Made by a program: the position numbers and the translations under genes. The notes under the pieces were generated by a model, which saw only the letters and a program-made list of their open reading frames with translations, ran no database searches and had not been told where the DNA came from. Positions 10,960-21,143 of a stretch of 64,000 nt of DNA are shown here, piece by piece. Location: contig JAVLRN010000001.1 of NCBI GenBank assembly GCA_032821775.1, forward strand, positions 2,976,001 through 3,040,000, read 5' to 3'. The DNA comes from Sanguinoderma infundibulare (lineage: Eukaryota > Basidiomycota > Agaricomycetes > Polyporales > Polyporaceae). Each line of letters starts with the position of its first letter. Position 1 is the first letter of the stretch.

Positions 10960-12904
10960 CTACACGGCTGTATCCTCTACTGCTCCTTCCAACCCATAAT
11001 GAATACCATCTCCGTGCATACCTCCACTGTGCGCCGCGCGTTGCTCTCCGTCGGTCGTCGAAATCTTCCTCATAGCTGGCCAGTGCAAGTCCGCCGCAAG
11101 CGAGATGTGGTCGCTGCCACACACATCCTTTCTCGGGAGACCTTCCCCAAAGGACTCCTTGCTGTGCGGCTTCGCCAGTCTCACGATTGAAACATCGCGC
11201 CCGGGTGGGTCAAGAACGAAGATGTAATCTGACCACCAGATGTATCAGCCGTTTGGGATGGTGTGGGCGAACACCGACGTCTGGATAGCAAAAGCTCACC
11301 CAACACCGCCTGCCAGTACTGCACGCATATCGGCGTCAGCGCACTCGGATCCACATACACGACGAAACGTACGTGTGTATAGCTTGTGTAGACGGGCTCG
11401 AACGCGCCCCTGCGCCCTTCCGACAGCGACGTCCTGCTCCCGAACGTCAGCCCGCCCGCCGAGGTGGCCGGGACCATTCGCTGGCCGGCGTCGTAGGCAC
11501 TGGTGGGCGTGCCGGACTGTCGGAAGAGGTGCTCAAGCTCCGTGTCAGACAGGAGGCCATCGGACGGCTGTGCGGCGCGCGCGTTGACGATGATCCTGTC
11601 CGGGTCGGTCTCGGCGCCGTCTTCCTCCTCTTCTTCTGCGTCTGCCGCCGCCGCTCCTCCGTTTGTGGTGAGGGAGGGGTCTATCGTGGCGTGGACGACG
11701 CGGGAGCTCGCCAGGCGGGCGGCTTGGGCGGGCAGGAGCGCGTCGCCGACGAGGAGCGAGTACGCTGGGTCATCGGGACCGAAGTTGAAGTCTAGAAGAA
11801 ACCAAGAACGGGAGGTTTTCATTGGCAACTTGGGCGTCGTTGACGACTATAGTGGGCTTTTTGTCCTCACCACCTGCGAGGATGCACGGCCAGCGCTGCT
11901 CCGCCTCTGTCCCTTCTGCACGGAACTTCGTGACTTCCCGCAGCAGGATCGCGGCTTGTCTAGCGGAATCCGTCAGCTGCCCGCTTGAGCGCCGTGAGAT
12001 GCTTACCTCGCTCGCTCGTAGGCGTATCTGCATTCCAGTTTTTTTCTTGTTAGAAGCCGACAGAACGGTGAGAGATGCATCGAACCCCCGGCTTACGCTG
12101 GATGCCAGAACAAGTGCGTCGTGGCTACGATCACCCCATCGTCTCCTCCTCCTCCCAGCTGCCGGAGGGCGACGAGGGAGCCGATGTTCTTGGTGCGAAA
12201 GCTGAGGCCCTTGCGGGCGTTCTCGTCGCCTTCTGACCGAATTTCTTGATCGTCGTAGGTCACCACCCTCTGGCGCACACATTGATATGCGTCTCTGCGA
12301 TATGCGATCAGGCAGCCGTGCTTCTTGCGCGGGCCGGCTGCGTATACCCAGGCGTAACCAGACTTTTCTAGCTGGGGAAACAGCTTTTCTGTTCTGTCTA
12401 CTTCCTGTCCGCGTATCAGCCACATCGCCAGTGCTGGAGCAGCAAGGACAGCACCTGAAGGCAACAGATCGTGGCTTTGTGCGAGTTGATCTCGTTGTAG
12501 ATCATGTGCTCTCGTTGGCTCGCCTTCAGACAGTCGCTTGTCGGAAAGAGTTCACGACCTGGAGAAGCAGCGTTTGACCACTCCGTTCCACAACGCTGAC
12601 ACATATGGGCAGCAGTGCTAACTCACGAACGAGGCTCTGAGCTAACAGCTGTATGGAGAGACACCATGAGCACCGAAACGCATCGGAAGACAGAGGCCGG
12701 ACTGACATTCCACGTCATTAGTCTGATCGTATGCCCCGCGGTATTTGCGGTCTGTGACGGGATCTCTAGCCATCCGCGGGGTAGGATGCGACCTCGTTCG
12801 TCTTCAGCTTTCGGAGCAGCATTTAACTTTGCTTGCTCCTTCTTGAGTCGCCGTTGTTCGGCCTTTGCGAGGTCCTCCGGGGTGGGCTGATATGGTTTGG
12901 ACAT
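10960..12904 (-). CDS. endonuclease/exonuclease/phosphatase family RNA exonuclease (Ngl/CCR4 type)
   Basis: A Mg-dependent 3'-5' RNA exonuclease or deadenylase-like enzyme of the Ngl group. Spliced motifs run in order: a charged N-terminus (MSKPYQPTPEDLAKAEQRR), GHTIRLMTWN then LLAQSLV (the TWN..A signature), TICCLQEVDR (catalytic Glu), YAAGPRKKHGCLIAYRRD, VIVATTHLFWHP, LAGDFNFGPDDPAY (metal-binding Asp/Asn), DYIFVLDPPG, and CGSDHISLAADLHW near the end (catalytic Asp-His). At least nine exons with typical 50-60 nt introns are needed; GEF-side neighbours are convergent. The ATG at 12904 is chosen because it starts the family-like helix; an in-frame ATG at 12979 would add an Arg-rich stretch that could be a mitochondrial presequence. 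An acidic insert (DAEEEEEDGAE) follows the GDFN motif, and about 35 residues trail the SDH motif, both beyond the usual core. Confidence 0.87.
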
Positions 12905-13524
12905 GGTGCGCAGGTATCTCCGACACAAGACTTGAACAGGCACCCCAGACCTGGCATAAGGAAAACGGCGATTATACACAAGGTAACCAATTTATGCACT
13001 TGTGTTCTCGAATACCTTATCCCAGCACTCTGGTAGCTGCACTTGAAGGAGTAGTAGGAGAACGACACCATGACGGGATCGTTGTTTCAACGTCCGGGTC
13101 ACATGATCGGAGGATGCTTGCCGCACGTCTATGTTTCGGGGAAACCATATCTTACAGGCCATTCAAAAGCAAAAACTACATGTCTCTGGGAATAGGCAAC
13201 CAAGCGATGGAGCTCAGGCTGCGAGGGGGCCTGTGCGAGTGCAAATATGATATCTCCTCAAAACAGTAGCTAGGGAAGAAGCGAAACACCAGAAAACCCG
13301 ACTAGACGGGGACGACCGAAGCGTGACCGAAGCCAAGTCCCGTATGGCGGCGGCGGTGGCGACCAAGGGCCATGTGCTCACAGTGACCGCGTGTGGCGCG
13401 TATGCGAAGGCGTGGCGGGGACGAATTGACGGGACATACGAGTCGTAAATGGTTGCAAGATCGTAAATGGTATGATGATAGTCGTACTGGCAAAGTCATG
13501 ATTTAGACGGATCCGTGTGCAATC
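12905..13524. other. intergenic between exonuclease start and RAC1 stop
   Basis: Holds the exonuclease 5' region (with the alternative upstream ATG at 12979) and the RAC1 3' flank. The plus-strand open frame that crosses it (12865-13269) has no family motif and overlaps coding sequence, so it is not called. No repeats or RNA genes recognised. Confidence 0.4.
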
Positions 13525-14516
13525 TTAGGCGATGATGCACTTGGAGCCCTTGTTGCCCTTCTTAGTGGGCTGAGGAGGAGGGTTCACTGAACGGTCGCGG
13601 GCCATCAGGAACTCGAGTAGAGAGGGACTCGGGACGAAAGGTACTCACAGACCGCACGGATCGCCTCGTCGAATACGGTCTTGAGACCTTTCTGGGTGAG
13701 AGCAGAGCACTCCAGATATTTCACGGCACCAATGTCCCTCGCCATCTGGACACCCTGCGAATACTGGATAGGCGCCATCCGACTGCGGGAAGGTGAATAC
13801 CGGTCGTCGCACGCGCCACTGGTGGTACGCACCGGTCCCTAAGCTTCTCAATGGTGGCTGGATCTTCACGCAAGTCGAGCTTTGTGCCAACCAAGACTAT
13901 GGACGTTGACGGGGCATGGTGCGAAATCTCCGGGTACCACTTGAGACGATCAGAAGAGGCGGATCAGCATCAGGCAACGGGTTTCAGGCCTGCGCCGCAC
14001 GGACCTTGGTTCGCACGTTCTCGAAACTGGGAGGGCTGACGAGGGAGAAGCAGATGAGGAAGACATCCGTCTGAGGATAGGACAGCGGGCGGAGACGGTC
14101 GTAATCCTCTTGACCGGCGGTATCCCAAAGACCGAGAGAAATCGTCTTGCCGTCGACCATGACATTTGCCGAGTAGTTATCGAATACTTTTCACGTTGTC
14201 GTCAAGACGGGGAGTTTGAGGATAAAGGTGCGACTTACCAGTGGGAATATACTCTCCCTGATCACCGAGGTCAGCAGGCGTTCGACCTACTAACAAGACT
14301 GGTACTCACCGGGAAGGCATTGGTGGTGTACGAGATGAGAAGACACGTCTGCACCCGCCAGTCAATGAGCCACAAGTGCTCGTTAGACCCTCTAGAGAAG
14401 AGTACTCGCCTTTCCCACAGCACCATCTCCTACAACAACACCTGACGGCGTGTCAGCGGATGGATGGGGGGCACGGAACCAATGAGGGGTCAGGACTCAC
14501 ATTTAATGGCCTGCAT
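13525..14516 (-). CDS. RAC1: Rac-type Rho GTPase
   Basis: A membrane-anchored molecular switch for actin, polarity and NADPH oxidase control. Exons include 14516-14501 (MQAIK), 14441-14410, 14348-14310 and 14257-14239. Together they spell the Rac N-terminus: [44 protein letters not shown], then [18 protein letters not shown] (switch II), [47 protein letters not shown] and the tail [23 protein letters not shown] is a CAAX prenylation box. MQAIKCV, the SYPQTDVF region and [13 protein letters not shown] fit Rac rather than Cdc42 or Rho1. Product is about 194 residues, the normal length. The second intron (14409-14349, 61 nt) starts with GC (AAG|GCGAGT) and falls between GK and T of the P-loop. 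A TATAA-like element (14641-14647) is about 125 bp upstream. Confidence 0.93.
14349..14409 (-). other. GC-AG intron in RAC1
   Basis: The donor reads AAG|GCGAGT and the acceptor TGCAG|ACG. Using it joins GDGAVGK to TCLLISY exactly, which no GT donor nearby would do. The 61-nt length matches neighbouring introns. Confidence 0.85.
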
Positions 14517-15333
14517 TCTGTGTATTCAGGGTCGTCTAAGGAGTCCTCGTCTCAAGGGGGGAGGGGATATCTTGGAGGGTGTCGTGGACAATAGGGACGC
14601 GGGAGATTGACGGCAAATGACAACGGAGTGTAGCAACGTGTTATAAGATAGGGAGTACAGGGTCACAAAAACTCGAGTTGGGAAATACCTTGGATAGATA
14701 CAAAAGCGGAAGAAGACGGGGCGTAAGTGTGGTGTAGGAGAGGGGCGACAGGAAGGAAGAGGTCAGGAGGAAAGATTGTGTGTAGGCTGTACTGATGGGC
14801 CTCGACGATGTTCGTTCTACGCCAAAGGGACCATATCCGAAATCATCATCCCAGCTTTCTCACGTTTGCCCTTCCGTCTTGCCCTCTCCGCCTCCTGCGC
14901 CCTGCACTTTTTTTTGTTTTATATCCATTGGGCCGCTCTTTCCGACGCTTTGTCGAACAACCCAGCCTGCCACCCATGGGCCAAAATTGCAGAAATGGAC
15001 GGACGAGCGCCGAGGAATGAAGGTTCGATCGGCATGTTCCTGCTGATGGGGTACTCGCTTGGGGTTACTATTAGATTTCCGCATCCCCCCTCCTCTGCAA
15101 CGCGAACCCATCCATCGCTCACAGTTCCAGAGAGACCTGCAGGTCGTCGAGCCGTCATCAGATACGCCAACACTGCGCCATCAGCGACGAGCCGCCAGAG
15201 TTATGCTCTTGCCTTTTTCGCAAACTCGGTCCACAGCGCCAATGACATCAACCTCTGATCTACGAAGGGCATGCGTTAACCCCTTACCACCTCAACGTCA
15301 ACCTTCCAAGAACCCCCTCGCCTCGTCTCCGTC
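14517..15333. promoter_or_regulatory. divergent 5' region of RAC1 and the SHB17-like gene
   Basis: An 817-bp interval between two divergent starts. TTATAAG at 14641-14647 is a candidate TATA element for RAC1 on the minus strand. A long pyrimidine-rich plus-strand stretch (about 14850-14945) ends in CCATTGG near 14926. The open frame at 14776-15258 has a hydrophobic patch but no recognised motif, and I do not call it. Confidence 0.45.
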
Positions 15334-16435
15334 ATGTCGCGTCCGATGCCACGCCTGATCCTGATTCGCCATGGTTCGCTGCAATGTTAGAGACACTATC
15401 TGGAGATTCTTGCTGAACTAGCCTCCAGGCCAGACAGAATGGTCCATAAATGGGTCAGTCCAATGCAACAGGGTTTATCTCATACCCTCTTCTGACTGAT
15501 ACCGACAGTCGCCATGTTTGTCATGTCCTCGATAGCTGTGAAGCGAACCGAGTCTGACCAGTTGGACATTAGACCGGACGGTCGGACATTCCCTTGACGC
15601 CTCAGGGTGAGGAACAGGCCGCCGAAGAGGCCAAGGTCCTTGTCGGCGAAGCCAGTAAGTACGATCAGCACCGGCCACACTCCAGATGCGCTCACCTCCT
15701 GTGCCATAGGAATCATCGATCCCAAGGACATCTGCATTGTCTTCGTCTCGCCCCGAATCCGCGCCCATAAAACTTTCCATCTTTTGTTTGGGCACCTTCC
15801 CGAGATTCCGCGTCACGTCATAACCGAAGAAGTCAGAGAGTGGGACTACGGTGAATACGAAGGTCTCTTGTCGTCGGAGATCAAACAACGCCAACCTGGT
15901 TGGGTCATCTGGAGGGATGGGTGAGTGAACTCATGAGCCGCGCGACTGCGTAACAGCACTAACTTTCCTTCTAGCTGCCCGGGCGGCGAAGGCGTCGAGG
16001 AAATGTGTTCCCGAGTGGACACTGTGATTAGCAGGGTGCGAATTCATTCACCCGCCGTCTGTTTGTCTTTTTTTATTGTCTTCAGGTCCGCGAGTACCAC
16101 CGTCTCTGGAAGGAGGAGGGTAAAGGCTCTCGTGACGTAGTCATCGTTGCGCATGGTCACTTCAACCGGTGTTTGATCTCGCGCTGGATCGGCTTCCCCC
16201 TGTCTCTGGGTACGTCGCTTTTATGTATGCTTTACGTCGCCCAGATCTAATCATGTGTCGCAGGAACGCACTTCAACGTGGAACCTGCAGGGGTGAGTTA
16301 GATCGTTGGAAAGAGCGATCTTATGCACGGACTCACCTTATTCTACTTATGCAGGTCGCAATCCTTGGGTACAATCACAACAACCTCGCGGAGCCGGCAT
16401 TGAACGCGCTCAACCTCTACGCGAAGCCAATTTAA
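15334..16435 (+). CDS. SHB17: histidine phosphatase superfamily, sedoheptulose-1,7-bisphosphatase (SHB17) type
   Basis: By family, hydrolyses sedoheptulose-1,7-bisphosphate, feeding riboneogenesis in the cytosol. The ATG at 15334 starts MSRPMPRLILIRHG; exon 2 (15429-15453) gives QTEWSING, and a 7-nt exon (15509-15515) supplies RH before TGRSDIPLTPQG (from 15573). Later blocks are CIVFVSPRIRAHKTFHLLFG, EEVREWDYGEYEGL, CPGGEGVEEMCSRVD, VVIVAHGHFNRCLI and THFNVEPAGVAILGYNHNN, ending NLYAKPI. The RHG, the AHGH and the WDYGEYEG segment are the expected histidine phosphatase features of the Shb17 subgroup. Product is about 235 residues, slightly shorter than the yeast enzyme. The SHB17 assignment is by motif memory; a fructose-bisphosphatase-like histidine phosphatase is the alternative. 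Confidence 0.87.
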
Positions 16436-16714
16436 TTGAAGATGTTTGGGTGTTGAACGTCTCGCTAGAAGCAGTTTAAATGTACAGAAACCTTGTAGCG
16501 TATGGCTGAATTATAGTGGCGTTTGTTGTGGTGTGCTACATAATGTACGTGGCTAAGGGAACGTGAAGGTGCGAGCGATGCGTCGGAGGGATATAGCGCG
16601 CGCTATTGTGCAGCTGTCAGAATCGGTTCTATCACAAACTCCCACCTGTGGTAATCCCACCCGCTTCCTGTGCATCGCGCACAGTCTTTTCTTACTCTTA
16701 TTGGTTTTACTCTA

Positions 16715-19700
16715 ATGGCTGAAGTCGAAGTTCTACCCTCGCCCCCTGCGCCGCAGGAAGAGATTCTATCGGAGGGATCTGGCCCCGTGGACCCGCACCT
16801 GGAGACGGATGGCGAGCATGAGGCGACTGGCGTGGTAGAAGCCTCGTCCGAGCCTGAGCCTGCCGATAGCGTGGTTGAGGACAAGCTTACGGACAATGGC
16901 GAGAACGGCATACACGAGGAACAGGACGCTTCCGTAGACGACATCCCCAAGGAGAACGCGAAGGAGGCCGTCTCGCCGCCCGACACTCCGTCCAAGAAGA
17001 TCACCGCGAAATCCTCCATCTCCGCCAAACCCCTTTCGATTGGCAAGGCTAGTGGCCCCTCCACTCCTCTAGTGAAGAAGGTATGTTGTCAGTCTTGTCG
17101 GCTCCGCTCCTCAGGGCTGTTTCTGCCACCCATACCACGCATGCTCAACGCGACCCTTGTTCTGTCTGCGGCGCATTGCACGGCTGTTTGTAGATCATCA
17201 ACTCGGGCACATTTGGGTCTGGCACCGTCAAGCCCACACCCACGGCATCCAAGGTCACTGCTACGGCTGCTGCTTCGAAGCTTGCTTCCAGTGCCACGAC
17301 AGCTCTCAAGAAATCCACCTCTACTTCACCAGCGACCAAGCCTTCCCCCGCTACCTCTGCCAAGCCGACCACCGCCGCTGCGAAAGCCATGCCGCCCCCT
17401 CCTGCGCCAGGTGTCGCGACCCGCCGCCAGTCCCTGGCTCCTCCTAAGGCATCTACCCCGGGTGCAAAGGCGCCGACGCCAGCTGCCGCTACCAAGACGG
17501 CCACTCCCACCTCCGGTCGTGCTGCTGCGGTCCCCGGTAAGCCCGCGCCTAGGGCCTCCGTCGCGTCCCCCGAGGGTGGTGTGGCCGCACTGAGGGCCTC
17601 GTCGACCGCCAGGCCTCGTGCATCGGTGTCGGAGGGCGTAAAGCGGACAGTATCGGGTTCTAAGCCTGCCGTGCTATCTGGTGCCTCGACGCCGCGACCC
17701 CCGAGTATCGCGTCCGTGAAGGGAAGGACTCCGGGAACGGCCTCTATCTCCTCTCTTAAGGAAGTCATAGGGGGTGACGGCAAGGCTCTCGCCGAGCTCC
17801 AGGGCAAGGTCCGTGTCGCGCTATCTTTCTGTTCGGGAAAGAGCTCGGACTAAACGACTGCGCAGCTGGTTGACGCCAACAAGGCAATTAGCGCGAAGAC
17901 GGAGGCGATTTCGGGGCTCGAGAGTGAAGTTGAGAACCTGAAGGTGTCGCTCCAGAGTGCTCAGTCGGAGGTCGAGGAGAAGGCAACCGCGCTGGCCGCG
18001 TTGGAGGGGGCGAAGGCTAAGGCAGAGGAGGAGCTTGCCGCTATCAAGGCGACTCTTGAGGAGTTGCAGTCCAGCTCGTCGGCTGATTCTTCCAAGCTTG
18101 CTGTCATTCTTGCCGAGGTGCGTGTGCTGCCTTGCTAGTGGTTGTGGATTCGCAGTTGACTGAAATGCCTGTTCAGCTCGAGGAATCGAAGGCCGCCACT
18201 GCTGCTCAGACGGAGCTTGTAGCCCAACTCAATGCCCAACTCGAGACTCTGCAGGCAGAGGTTGACGCGGCCAAGGCTAACCTTGAGGCGCTCCGTACTT
18301 CCTCTGACGAAGCTGCCGTCACTGCGACAGCGGCTGCCGAGGCCGAACATGCTGCGCTCCTGAAGGCACAAGCTGACTTCGAGGCCATCAAAGCTGAGAC
18401 CGAAGCTCTGAAGGCCGCGCAGAGCGAAGCCCTCGCTGCTGCAGAGACGAAGATCAAGGACCTCGAGGAGAAGACTGCCGCCGTCGATTCGCTGACGTCG
18501 GAGGTCGCCGAGCTCAAGGCCGAAAACGAGGAGAAGGCCAACAAGGTCTCCGAGCTCGAGGTCGAGATCTTGGAACTCAAGGAGGTCCAGGAGGCCTCTG
18601 GGGAGAAGCAGTCAACGGCCCTCGCTCGTCTGAAGGAGCTCGAGGAGGAACTCGCCGCGTCTGTTGCGGCTGTCCAGAAGGCTCTCGAGGACGCGCAGGC
18701 GAAGGAGACCGAGTATGCGACCCAGACCGAGGAGACGGCCAAGGCTCACCAAGAGCGCGTCGACAAGGCTGCTGCGGAGTACGCTGAGCTCCAGAGCCAG
18801 CTCGCTGCCCTCCAGGTCGAACTCACCCAGGCTACTGAGGCGAACGAGAAGGCGAAGGCGGACAACGAGGCACTCGTCGAGAAGCACCAGGGCGAGCTGG
18901 CGGAAGCTGAGAAGCTTCGTCAGGAGATAGAGGCGAAGCTTTCGGAGGAGATCGCAAAGATCACTGCTGACCTTGAGGTACGTCTATTGCATTTACGTGG
19001 TACCTTGGCAGGCGTTCTCACATCTGTTTCAGAGTCAAGAGTCGCATTACAACGCGAAGGTTGACGCTGTCAAGGCGGAACACGACCAGCTCCTGCAGGA
19101 GGCCTTTGAGAGGGCGAAGGTCAGTTCATCATAATATTCGCGTGCAGTGTTGTAGCAAGATTTCATCTTTCTTTGTGCAGAATGAGGCTGGCGACGTTCA
19201 CAGCCAAGACCTCCAGAAGCTGCGCGCCGAGTCTCAGGCGGCCATCGAGCAGCTCCGCTCTTCGCACCAGGTCACCATCGACGAGCTGAAGACTGAGCAT
19301 CAGGCAGCGCTCGAGACCCAAGTTAAGGCTCTTGAGAAGCAGCTCGCTACTCAGGCTCTCGAGCTCAAGGCCACTCAGGAGGACCTTGCTAAGGCGAAGG
19401 GCAACGCGGCCGCAGTCACGCAGGAGCTCGATAATGTCAAGGACCAGTTGGATGCAGCCCGTTCATTGGTCGCGTCTTTGGACAAGAGCGATAAGGATGA
19501 GGTCATTGCGCAGCTCAACCGTGACCTTTCCAACATTCGCGACGACCACGCCGCTCTCGACGAGATGTTCCAGGCCACCCGGGGCTCCCTCGGCGAGATG
19601 GCCGATAACCACGTGAAGGAGCTGGAGGAGGCCGCCAAGGGTCGCGCAGAGGAAGTCACAAAGCTTAAGACTGCGCACCAGGAAGAGGTCTCCGCCCTCG

Positions 19701-20450
19701 CGACAGAGAAGCTGGAGCTTCTCACGAGGTTGCAGGACATCGAGGGCGAGCTTGCGACTGCGAAGGCTGCCCTTGCCGCAGAGGAGCCTGCCACGCCTCA
19801 GAAGACGAACGGTCACGCACACCACCGATCCGCCAGCATCTCTCGGGAGGAACTTCAGCGATTGCACGAGGCCCACAACGCGAAGCTCCACGACGTTCAG
19901 GCGGAGCACGATCGTGCGATGCGTACCCTGCGGGACGAACTAGACATTACTCGCGTGAAGGCGGACGAGCTGCAGCAGGAGGTGTCGCGTAAGACCATGG
20001 AGATCCAGTACCTAGAGCAAGACCAGGAAGAAAGCCAAGACCAGATCACACGGTACGTGAAGGTTTTCGGTTGGAAGAGCTTCACCGGCGCGATGTTCAC
20101 GCTGGCCGTCATCTACGGACTGTTTTGATATATGATATTTTGTCATGCTATCCTTGTTCGCTGATTGTATTTGTTTGTCGTTACTTATTCACTTCGCTCT
20201 TTCTTTGCATTTCCTTTCTGCCTCGTCGTCTCTCATTTATACCCTGCATATACACGTCACCACATCCGCACGCATATCGCACTCTCCAAACGCTCATTTC
20301 TCCGCATCTTCGTTTCCATCTTATAACCGCTCGGACCGTAACTTAATGCTCATACAACGCTCCCTCCCTCCGCAACGCGGTTTTCATTCTAGATTGAACG
20401 AGGACGTCGAGCAACTCCGGGAGCAATTGAAGGCCAAGGAGGACGCGTAG
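16715..20450 (+). CDS. large coiled-coil protein with alternative C-termini
   Basis: A roughly 1,000-residue protein of unknown function. The ATG at 16715 (MAEVEVLPSPPAP) opens an acidic N-terminus. A low-complexity basic region rich in Ala, Thr, Pro, Ser and Lys follows (17194-17800). From 17866 to 20050 it is almost continuous coiled coil (LEELQSSSSADSSKLAVILAE, KDLEEKTAAVDSLTSEVAEL, heptads rich in Ala/Glu/Lys). Six exons are joined by introns at 17081, about 17810, 18118, 18977 and about 19120. The last intron (20053-20392, 340 nt, GTACGT...TTCTAG) joins DQIT to RLNEDVEQLREQLKAKEDA-stop at 20450. If it is retained, the frame stays open for about 24 codons and ends at 20128 with KSFTGAMFTLAVIYGLF, a hydrophobic tail. 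It resembles tethers, myosin-like or Uso1-like coiled coils in composition only; I would not transfer a name. Confidence 0.75.
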
Positions 20451-21143
20451 CGGCGAGATATCGCACGCCTCGCGGACCCCGCACGGACGACACACCGCTC
20501 CGGCCCCAACACCGCAATGCTGTTCGCAAGCCTTCTCATATCCTCGGTATCCGCTCCGAATCCTCGCTGTCATGAACCCCAAGAACAAGATCCTCGCCGC
20601 TCGTTGCACGGACACTCGATGTATCGCACGCCTCCAACACAAGTATAACGTACAGTGGTAATCGCCTTTTCATTCATTCATTCTCCACCCCGCTTAACCC
20701 GTCCCTCCCCAATACTCGAATGCCACCACGATTCCGGCTGCTGGTTGGTCCCCGTCCCGATTACGCCCCAATCGCAATCGTCATCTCCTTAACTCTCTCT
20801 CTCTCATCCTGCCATATGTTACCCCGTTGCACTATACCCTTCCTGCGCCGCTATCACATCCATCCATGCCTGCTACGGATATCTTGCTAGTCTAAACTGT
20901 ACTGTCGTTGTTGCGTAATAAAGCTTTGAGGTTGGCGAGTTAACTGCGAGAATGGGTCCCATGTCTCACGACGTCTCTGGTTGAAATGGCATACACGTCA
21001 GGTAGAGGTTGAGGAAGTGCAGGTAATTGTCATCGACATGGATAGCATTCAATGCATTAGATTAGAGCGTGACGATCCGCATAACACGACTACTAAATGT
21101 ACAGGGGCAAATGGCGCGGAAGGCTGGCTGGGCGGCCTCCGAC
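20451..21143. other. convergent 3' flanks
   Basis: Between the coiled-coil gene (+) and the F-box gene (-). A CT dinucleotide run (about 20790-20805) and an AATAAA at 20917-20922 on the plus strand are visible; the latter is a possible poly(A) signal, though fungal signals are loose. No gene recognised. Confidence 0.4.

Noticed and set aside
14776..15258. 161-codon plus-strand frame upstream of the SHB17-like gene
   Set aside because: Hydrophobic patch but no recognisable motif, no splice partner and a promoter-like pyrimidine-rich composition.
17145..17807. 220-codon minus-strand open frame
   Set aside because: Antisense of the Ala/Thr/Pro low-complexity exon of the coiled-coil gene.
18206..18742. 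Ser-rich minus-strand frame with CRISPR-like regularity
   Set aside because: Antisense of the coiled-coil repeats; regularity comes from Ala/Glu heptads, and there are no direct repeats with unique spacers.
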